Below, in pieces: positions 58,016 to 64,000 of a stretch of 64,000 nt of DNA. The translations under genes and the position numbers were made by a program. The DNA is taken from the NCBI RefSeq assembly GCF_022531965.1, contig NZ_CP092831.1, positions 4,782,501 through 4,846,500 of the forward strand, given 5' to 3'. How positions within the stretch are numbered: the stretch's first letter is position 1; each line of letters begins with the position of its first letter. The notes under the pieces are model-generated. The model did not search any database and had not been told where the DNA came from. It was given only the letters and a program-made list of their open reading frames with translations. Origin of the DNA: Paenibacillus peoriae. GTDB taxonomy: Bacteria; Bacillota; Bacilli; Paenibacillales; Paenibacillaceae.

Positions 58016-59482
58016 GTGCAACACAGAGCAACATCTGACGGAACCTTGCGTAAAAGTCTCAAAGCCCGCCATATGACGATGATCGCCCTCGGCGGTTCTA
58101 TCGGAACAGGTCTGTTCCTCGCCAGTGGAGGCGCAGTTGCCGAAGCTGGACCCGGTGGTGCCCTGCTGGCTTATGCAGCAGTTGGCCTCATGGTCTACTT
58201 CCTTATGACCAGCCTCGGTGAGTTGGCTACATTTATGCCTGAATCCGGCTCTTTTAACACCTATGCAGGTCGCTTCGTCGATCCGGCTTTTGGTTTCGCC
58301 ATGGGCTGGAACTTCTGGTACAACTGGGCGGTGACGATTGCTGCCGAATTGGCAGCAGCGACCGTGCTGATCAAATACTGGTTCCCGGAAAGTCACTCTG
58401 CCTGGTGGAGTCTGTTATTCCTGGCCGTAATCTTCGCACTGAACGCGTTGACCGTCAAAGGCTACGGTGAGTCTGAATACTGGTTCGCCATGATTAAAAT
58501 TGTGACTGTGGTCATCTTTTTGACTGTAGGTGTGCTGATGATCTTCGGCATTATGGGTGGTCCTGCGGTCGGCTTTGCCAACTTCACGGTAGGAGACGCC
58601 CCGTTCCATGGTGGATTCTTTGCTGTACTGGGTGTATTCATGGCAGCGGGCTTTTCCTTTCAGGGAACGGAGCTGATTGGGGTAGCCGCAGGAGAGAGCG
58701 AAAATCCGCGTGAAAATGTGCCGCGCGCCATCCGTCAAATCTTTTGGCGCATCCTGTTCTTTTATATTCTCGCAATTCTCGTGATTGGATTGATCATTCC
58801 GTACACCAATCCGAATCTGCTGCGGGGAGATATCAGTGATATCGGGGTCAGCCCGTTCACGCTCGTATTTGAAAAAGCAGGGCTTGCGATTGCTGCCTCT
58901 GTTATGAACGCCGTTATTTTGACTTCCGTATTGTCGGCAGGTAACTCGGGTATGTACGCGGCCACTCGGGTACTGTACGCTTTGGCACGAGAAGGTAAAG
59001 CCCCGCGTTTCCTCGGACGTATCAATAGACGCGGCATTCCTATGAACGCGCTGCTGATCACGACCGCTGTCGGTATGCTAGCCTTTCTCGCCTCCCTGTA
59101 TGGAGACGGTGTAGTCTATAACTGGCTGCTGAATGCTTCTGGAATGTGCGGATTTATTACGTGGGTCGGAATTGCAGTCAGCCATTATCGTTTCCGCCGT
59201 GCCTTTAATGCACAGGGTCACAGTCTGAGTGAGCTTCCATACAAAGCCCGTTGGTTCCCATTTGGCCCGTTGTTCGCCTTCGCTCTGTGTATCATTGTCA
59301 TTATCGGGCAAGGGGCGGATGCCTTCACCGGACAGGAGATTGACTGGAAAACGATGATCGCTACGTACATGAGTGTGCCGCTATTCCTTCTGCTGTGGCT
59401 CGGCTACAAATGGACCAAACGTACTAAAATCGTGCCATTAAAAGAATGTGATTTGAGCCCGGATGCTTCTTCGGATAAATAA
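58016..59482 (+). CDS. lysP: Lysine-specific permease (LysP-type APC transporter)
   Basis: 488 residues from a GTG at 58016 with AAGGAG nine bases upstream; an in-frame ATG 11 codons earlier contains that site. Twelve membrane helices: LRKSLKARHMTMIALGGSIGTGLFLASGGAVAEAGPGGALLAYA carries the APC GSIGTGLF motif, GFAMGWNFWYNWAVTIAAELAAATVLIKYWFP, FQGTELIGVAAGESENPRENVPRAIRQIFWRI and SGNSGMYAATRVLYALAREGKAPRFL follow. The length equals E. coli LysP (489). Lysine specificity is supported by the riboswitch upstream. Confidence 0.93.
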   Translation: MQHRATSDGTLRKSLKARHMTMIALGGSIGTGLFLASGGAVAEAGPGGALLAYAAVGLMVYFLMTSLGELATFMPESGSFNTYAGRFVDPAFGFAMGWNFWYNWAVTIAAELAAATVLIKYWFPESHSAWWSLLFLAVIFALNALTVKGYGESEYWFAMIKIVTVVIFLTVGVLMIFGIMGGPAVGFANFTVGDAPFHGGFFAVLGVFMAAGFSFQGTELIGVAAGESENPRENVPRAIRQIFWRILFFYILAILVIGLIIPYTNPNLLRGDISDIGVSPFTLVFEKAGLAIAASVMNAVILTSVLSAGNSGMYAATRVLYALAREGKAPRFLGRINRRGIPMNALLITTAVGMLAFLASLYGDGVVYNWLLNASGMCGFITWVGIAVSHYRFRRAFNAQGHSLSELPYKARWFPFGPLFAFALCIIVIIGQGADAFTGQEIDWKTMIATYMSVPLFLLLWLGYKWTKRTKIVPLKECDLSPDASSDK

Positions 59483-59493
59483 TAGAAGACATT

Positions 59494-59600
59494 AAAAAAA
59501 GCCCGTCTCCACATATCAGGGAGAACACGCTGGTAAACCTGGTCCAAGACTGTTTATCCGCATGTTCACCTGTATATGCCCGGAGACGGGCCTTTTCTTT
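59494..59600. terminator. Long-hairpin bidirectional terminator
   Basis: GCCCGTCTCC (59501-59510) and GGAGACGGGC (59582-59591) close the hairpin, with A and T runs outside. The 71-nt loop is itself largely paired (CATAT/ATATG, CAGG/CCTG, GAACA/TGTTC). It lies between the convergent lysP and MFS genes. Confidence 0.85.
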
Positions 59601-59612
59601 TTCTTTTTCTGT

Positions 59613-60989
59613 TTATTTGGAAGAAGCAGCTACTTCAGCTGATAAAGACATAGATAAGGCACGACGACTAAAAATACCGTATATGACAGCAATCAGCGTC
59701 AACCCTGCTGAAAACAAGTACAAATTAACGATACCCAAATGATCTGCAATCCAGCCCATTAAAAGCAGCGAAATACAAAACGTTAGGCTTGTCAGCGTAG
59801 CCTGGGCGGACAGCACCTTAGGCAAATCATGTACAGACACACTCATTTGCATCATCGTACGGCGGGATACGACGGACATTTCCGCAGGTAGTCCCATCAA
59901 CAGCACGATAAGCAGCGTTAGTGGCGGTAATGTGTTCAGTGCATACCAAGCTGTCAGCAGCCCATAACCTGCCATCCCCGCCAACATGGCGGGCAGCAGT
60001 CTGCGCTGCAAATACTTGACGCAGGCGAGGACCACGATACCGCCGCCAATCGCTCCTGCAAAATACGCTGCATTGATGTATCCCCACCATGCCTCACTTT
60101 TGTGCAAGACCTGCTGAGCGAAAGCAAGCGTGAACGCGCCTACCCAAACCGAACCCCCTAGAAGGTCAATCATATCCATAAAAATAAGAGCTTTCAGTCT
60201 GCGACTGGCTCCGATGAGGCTCCAGCCTTCACGAAGTATTTCCTTTTTACGCTTGGGAGGTAGTGTGGGGCTCTCAGATTCCGGGCCATATAGTGTATCT
60301 TCCAACTGTGCAGGAGGCAAGTCATGATGCCCTTGCCCGGGTTCAGTTAGAGCTTCGAAAACTGAGACATCTCCACCTCGCACCCTTGTTCCAGGTTGCA
60401 GCAAATAATGAGCTTTGCCCTCTAGTGGATCTCGAATCAGGCTGGTGAAGATCATGGCTATCATATATAATCCGCCAGCAACCAGTAGTGTTTTTTCCGA
60501 ACCTAGCATGGCTACGAGCACACCACTAAGCCCCCACCCCGCTAATTGCACCGTCTGATCGCTGACCGATACCAGACTGTTTGCCCGCATAAGTCCTTCC
60601 CCGGACGCAAGGCGAGGAATCAGCGCATTACGCGCAGGCGTAGTCCATCCGTCCAGAAAGGACATGGCTGCCACCAACGTAAACACAATCACCCATATCG
60701 GCTCCGTGCCTGCTGACCACAAGTGGCCCAGCAGAACAGCAAAGAAAGCCAGTTGCCCGAACTGAGAAACGAATAAAATAAAAGGAAGCTGGAATCGGGC
60801 CAAAATGAGCGGTGCTAAAAAGCCGCTGATCATCTGTGCCCCCATTCGCAGCAACGGAACGAGCACCGAAGAGAAGATGGAGTCTGTTTCATGAAAAACC
60901 AAAGACACAAGTGCCATAATATAAAGAATGTCGGCCGCATTGGACATGGTCTGCGTGCCAAGCAAATAGGTAAAGGAACGCCTGTGCAT
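59613..60989 (-). CDS. MFS transporter of the efflux/unknown type
   Basis: 458 residues with about twelve membrane helices and a long central cytoplasmic loop (about 205-265; acidic and Pro-rich). It starts TYLLGTQTMSNAADILYIMALVSLVFHETDSIFSSVLVPLLRMGAQMISGFLAPLILARFQ, typical of the MFS_3/enterobactin-exporter-like group of Firmicutes. AMSFLDGWTTPARNALIPRLASGEGLMRANSLVSVSDQTVQLAGWGLSGVLVAM is the family's TM4-5 block. Substrate unknown. AAGGAG precedes the ATG. Monocistronic. Confidence 0.83.
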   Translation of the reverse strand: MHRRSFTYLLGTQTMSNAADILYIMALVSLVFHETDSIFSSVLVPLLRMGAQMISGFLAPLILARFQLPFILFVSQFGQLAFFAVLLGHLWSAGTEPIWVIVFTLVAAMSFLDGWTTPARNALIPRLASGEGLMRANSLVSVSDQTVQLAGWGLSGVLVAMLGSEKTLLVAGGLYMIAMIFTSLIRDPLEGKAHYLLQPGTRVRGGDVSVFEALTEPGQGHHDLPPAQLEDTLYGPESESPTLPPKRKKEILREGWSLIGASRRLKALIFMDMIDLLGGSVWVGAFTLAFAQQVLHKSEAWWGYINAAYFAGAIGGGIVVLACVKYLQRRLLPAMLAGMAGYGLLTAWYALNTLPPLTLLIVLLMGLPAEMSVVSRRTMMQMSVSVHDLPKVLSAQATLTSLTFCISLLLMGWIADHLGIVNLYLFSAGLTLIAVIYGIFSRRALSMSLSAEVAASSK

Positions 60990-61035
60990 ATAAATAAAAT
61001 ACTCCTTTGTTAATGTAGCTTTTTACAGCAGATGA

Positions 61036-62163
61036 TTAGGTCCATTTCAGGGTTACCCGAAGATTGCCGGTACTTCCAAGGTCCGTAATCTGATAAGAAA
61101 TGGATTTTAAGCCGAGTTGATATAAGGACTGTAAATCCTCCTTGAGACTTCGCTCTGTTCCCTGATAGGCGAAGGTAAGCGTCGTCCCTCCCTTATTTAC
61201 AATCTTACGCACCTGTTCCTTGATGTCGGCGGATGATTTAACCAGACCCTTACCATCTTGCAGCGGATATTCGAGGGTATTGTACAGTTTTTGATACACA
61301 GCAGCCTTTGATCCTCCGGCAGCTACCAGTGCTGATAAGGTTTCCCGATACGATGTATTCGCCTGAGGATACGGTTTCACCCATGAGTGATCCCGCCGCA
61401 TTTCGGTATCCGTCAGCAGATAATATGAAGTGCTTACTTCGTTCGCGCGATCTGGGGTTGGATCATCCCATGTCGTATCCATGTGATACCATCGACCATC
61501 TAATAAAACAAGATTCCATGCATGCAGCTGTCCCCCTGCTCTACCTTCCACAATCCGATTCGTAATGCCTGCACGTTCCAGCATTTTATAGGCTAGCAGT
61601 GAATAACCCTGGCAGACCGTGCTTCCCGTTTTCAGGCCATCGTAGGCTGTGTACTTTTGCTGTGCTTCATCATACTTCAGGCGAACGACGATCCAATCAT
61701 GGATGGCCTTCACCTTCTCATGATCCGTCATTCCCTTCGTAATAATATCCCCCAGCACCGCTTTAACTGTGCTATCCACATAAGCTGTCTGTTCCTTCGT
61801 CTCCCGGTAGCTTAAACGAATCGTAACCTGAGCGGAGGTCGTTGTGCCTGTATAGCTGAATGCGTAGCTTTTGATCGTATAATTCACATACGGATCGCTC
61901 TCCATGGCCTGTTGGATGGCCGTCTGTAATTGCTGTTTGAGACCGTTCACTCGCCCTTGATATGTAAAGGTCAGCGTTTCACTCCGCGTAGCCATTGCCT
62001 GTAAAAGCTTGTTCTGAAGCTGCTGCGATGATACCGATGGAGCCGGCTTGATCGACGCCGCATACACATTGCTGCCCCACTCCACAGCCTGCGGCAGCAA
62101 CACAGCCAGCGCTGCACCCGCAACCAGACATTTTACAAGCCTAACCCCGATTTTTCTGTTCAT
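61036..62163 (-). CDS. Secreted transglutaminase-like protein
   Basis: About 375 residues from the ATG at 62163 (AGGA nine bases upstream). A signal peptide (LVKCLVAGAALAVLLPQAVEWGSNVYA) is followed by a beta-rich region (about 40-130) and a transglutaminase-like core: KVKAIHDWIVVRLKYDE, TVCQGYSLLAYKMLERAGI (catalytic Cys), GQLHAWNLVLLDGRWYHMDTTWDDP (His and Asp). The C-terminal region (about 290-375) repeats the N-terminal motif: TLTFTYQGRVNGLKQQLQ and TLTFAYQGTERSLKEDLQ. All catalytic residues are present, so a protease or cross-linking activity is possible. Monocistronic. Confidence 0.85.
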   Translation of the reverse strand: MNRKIGVRLVKCLVAGAALAVLLPQAVEWGSNVYAASIKPAPSVSSQQLQNKLLQAMATRSETLTFTYQGRVNGLKQQLQTAIQQAMESDPYVNYTIKSYAFSYTGTTTSAQVTIRLSYRETKEQTAYVDSTVKAVLGDIITKGMTDHEKVKAIHDWIVVRLKYDEAQQKYTAYDGLKTGSTVCQGYSLLAYKMLERAGITNRIVEGRAGGQLHAWNLVLLDGRWYHMDTTWDDPTPDRANEVSTSYYLLTDTEMRRDHSWVKPYPQANTSYRETLSALVAAGGSKAAVYQKLYNTLEYPLQDGKGLVKSSADIKEQVRKIVNKGGTTLTFAYQGTERSLKEDLQSLYQLGLKSISYQITDLGSTGNLRVTLKWT

Positions 62164-62407
62164 ACAGAGCGTTCCTGCCCTTCTTAGCATAGTTATAAAC
62201 AGCTCTATCTTACCATAAAAACAGTTGCCCCAAACGCTCTAGTTTTGTCGGTTGCAGACGAGTAATGGGACAGTTAAAAAGACAGGTTGCGACACACATA
62301 CTCGGCGATATAACAGATGGGAGCAAGGGGCAAACATGTCGTTCGCAGCGAATTTTATCACAGCAATCTAAGTATCCTCATGATATGGTACTGGCATCGG
62401 AAGTAAA

Positions 62408-62422
62408 TGATATTGATTCTCA
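62408..62422 (+). promoter_or_regulatory. Fur box upstream of feoAB
   Basis: TGATATTGATTCTCA differs at two positions from the 7-1-7 Fur consensus and lies 26 bases before the feoA start. The rest of the 284-base gap holds nothing else clear. Confidence 0.72.
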
Positions 62423-62447
62423 TTCTAGATCAGAAAGGCTGAACACC

Positions 62448-62693
62448 ATGCCAGAATGTATTTCACTTCTTCGTACGCCACTAGGTCAGACTGTGCGTTT
62501 GCAATCCCTTGACCCTCTTCATCCCTCATTGCGCCGCCGCTTGACAGACATGGGCATCAACGAAGGTTCCATCATACGCTTAAAAAAAATCAGTTTATTG
62601 GGCGGCCCGATCGTCATTGAATGCAACGGCCAACTGGTCGGCCTCCGTCAAAATCAAGTGAAACAACTGGAGGTCGTTCCGACATGGACATGA
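62448..62693 (+). CDS. feoA: FeoA ferrous iron transport protein
   Basis: 81 residues from an ATG with AAAGG nine bases upstream; a much longer in-frame opening has no ribosome site. It is an SH3-like Feo[70 protein letters not shown]. The conserved LxDMGI and GGP blocks are present. FeoA works with the FeoB GTPase in Fe2+ uptake. It overlaps feoB by ten bases, and a Fur box precedes it. Confidence 0.93.
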   Translation: MPECISLLRTPLGQTVRLQSLDPLHPSLRRRLTDMGINEGSIIRLKKISLLGGPIVIECNGQLVGLRQNQVKQLEVVPTWT

Positions 62694-64000
62694 TCGCTCT
62701 ATTTGGCAATCCCAATACAGGAAAAACCTCATTATTCAACAAGCTGACTCGTACGTATGCAGAAGTAGGGAACTGGTCCGGCGTCACCGTGGAAAAGAAA
62801 ACAGGGCTCCTGCGTGACAAGTCTGCCGTATTGGTGGATTTGCCAGGTGCCTACTCTTTACTCCCTCTTTCGCTGGATGAAGGTGTCGCAACCCGATATT
62901 TGCTGGAAGAGCCGCCTGCGGCCCTGATCAATATCGTGGATGCCTCCCAGCTCCAGCGTAATCTCTATCTGACCGTACAACTACTGGAATATGGCCGTCC
63001 CCTTGTACTTGGCTTAAACATGACTGACGTAGCTGATGCCACGGGTCTTCGCGTAAACAAGGAATTGTTGGCTGAACAATTGAACGTTCCCATCATTCCT
63101 ATGGTGGCGCGCACAGGTAGTGGAAGTAAGCAAATGCTCGCATCTCTTCGAGAAGTAAGACATGCATCCAATACTTTTCAACTGGATTACGGCCCTGCCG
63201 TCGAAGCGGCTATTCATGATATTTGCAACTTACTGCCGGATGCATCTGTACCGCAACTCCGGTGGGCCGCACTGCAATGTCTGGAAAACAATCCTGTCGT
63301 CATGGAATGGATGACAGATGAGGTGCAGCGTGAACAAGTAACTGCGCGTATTCGCCATTGCGAAGAAGACCTGCTCAGTGAAGGCTGTGCCATCACGCCT
63401 GCTCAGCATATTCGTTCTGTACGAACAGCATGGATTGCTGATCTGTGTACCAAGGCACTCGACACCTCCAAGCTCAAGCCGCACAGCCTAACGGATAGGC
63501 TAGATGCACTATTAACTCACCGGTATCTGGGGATTCCGATCTTTTTGCTGCTGATGTACGCTACCTTCAAGTTCACCTTCGATTGGGCGGGTACGATCCT
63601 TTCAGATATGCTGGATGGATTTTTTTCAGGTGCACTCAGCAGTTGGATTTCTGAATTACTCGTTCACTTGAACGCGTCTGCCTTTACGCAAAGTCTAGTC
63701 GTGGACGGCATCGTGGCTGGAGTCGGGGGTGTGCTTGTTTTTCTGCCTCAAATTGCTATTTTATTTCTGATTATCTCGGTGATCGAAGACTCCGGGTATA
63801 TGGCACGGGTCACGATACTCATGGATCGTCTGATGCAAGCCGTGGGCTTGAACGGGAAAAGCTTCATTCCCTTCATCATCGGATTTGGCTGCAATGTCCC
63901 TGCGATTATGGCAGCACGCACCATTGAACAGCCCAGAGAGCGTCTCATTACCACGTTGCTGGTGCCCTTTATGTCGTGTTCGGCCCGCCTGCCGGTATAT
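62684..64000 (+). CDS. feoB: FeoB ferrous iron transporter, 3' end cut off
   Basis: 439 codons are visible and the frame is open at the window edge. The G domain shows G1 [10 protein letters not shown]2 [10 protein letters not shown]3 DLPGAYS and G4 NMTD (NxxD), then the helical GDI-like region (about 165-270). The transmembrane part starts near residue 276 with [25 protein letters not shown], followed by [29 protein letters not shown] and [18 protein letters not shown] with the FeoB GxGC-type core motif. The ATG at 62684 has GGAGG ten bases upstream; ATG 62690 is possible. Moves Fe2+ inward under Fur control. Confidence 0.95.
   Translation, partial: MDMIALFGNPNTGKTSLFNKLTRTYAEVGNWSGVTVEKKTGLLRDKSAVLVDLPGAYSLLPLSLDEGVATRYLLEEPPAALINIVDASQLQRNLYLTVQLLEYGRPLVLGLNMTDVADATGLRVNKELLAEQLNVPIIPMVARTGSGSKQMLASLREVRHASNTFQLDYGPAVEAAIHDICNLLPDASVPQLRWAALQCLENNPVVMEWMTDEVQREQVTARIRHCEEDLLSEGCAITPAQHIRSVRTAWIADLCTKALDTSKLKPHSLTDRLDALLTHRYLGIPIFLLLMYATFKFTFDWAGTILSDMLDGFFSGALSSWISELLVHLNASAFTQSLVVDGIVAGVGGVLVFLPQIAILFLIISVIEDSGYMARVTILMDRLMQAVGLNGKSFIPFIIGFGCNVPAIMAARTIEQPRERLITTLLVPFMSCSARLPVY

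Noticed and set aside
1..64000. CRISPR arrays, tRNA or rRNA genes, transposases, phage genes
   Set aside because: No direct-repeat array, tRNA-like cloverleaf or integrase/transposase frames were seen; all genes look chromosomal.

Overview
The window looks like chromosome of a spore-forming, low-GC Gram-positive bacterium of the Paenibacillus type, probably near P. polymyxa; the species is inferred from family resemblance, not searched. The basis is a Bacillus-type gene set: PerR, GatCAB, the spore protease-like YyaC, a DUF1128 protein, YtxH/DUF5665 proteins, a SigB partner-switching set, a short-Q-loop cytochrome bd, a lysine riboswitch and AGGAGG ribosome sites with frequent TTG/GTG starts. 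I see no rRNA, tRNA, prophage, transposase or CRISPR array.

Left third (1-21 kb): housekeeping and small operons. These are a truncated GH18 glycosylase, perR, a DUF4097 membrane pair, an MgtC-type protein, gatCAB (promoter and a short inverted-repeat element in its leader), a DedA/thioredoxin/metallo-hydrolase operon, a methyltransferase, yyaC, pirin, PAP2, small stress-type membrane proteins and a CorA-like transporter.

Middle (21-35 kb): a general-stress signalling block on the minus strand. rsbV-rsbW-sigB overlap or abut. Upstream lie a REC-kinase-REC hybrid, a CheR-type methyltransferase, a 1239-residue CHASE3-like/HAMP/GAF hybrid kinase with three receivers, and a receiver-PP2C phosphatase. 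The architecture matches the RsbK/RsbM/RsbY control of SigB described in the Bacillus cereus group, with an extra kinase. A YflT-type stress protein follows.

Iron/heme block (37.8-50.1 kb): two divergent clusters around a Fur-box promoter region. Leftward are three single-NEAT secreted proteins, one nine-NEAT protein with no visible anchor, IsdE, IsdF and an ATPase. Rightward is a second heme/iron ABC transporter ending in an IsdG-type heme monooxygenase. The layout suggests secreted hemophores passing heme to membrane importers and then to degradation. FeoA/FeoB with a Fur box closes the window.

Right end (50-64 kb): a metallo-beta-lactamase-fold hydrolase, cydA-cydB with a 36-codon cydS-like gene and an upstream 33-codon membrane ORF, a MarR regulator and MFS exporter sharing a palindromic operator, a CvfC-like HEAT protein, a lysine riboswitch plus lysine permease, an MFS protein, a secreted transglutaminase-like protein, and feoAB. 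Most noteworthy are the heme system, the SigB block, a three-copy short repeat family, the overlooked small cyd genes and several strong unassigned RNA structures.
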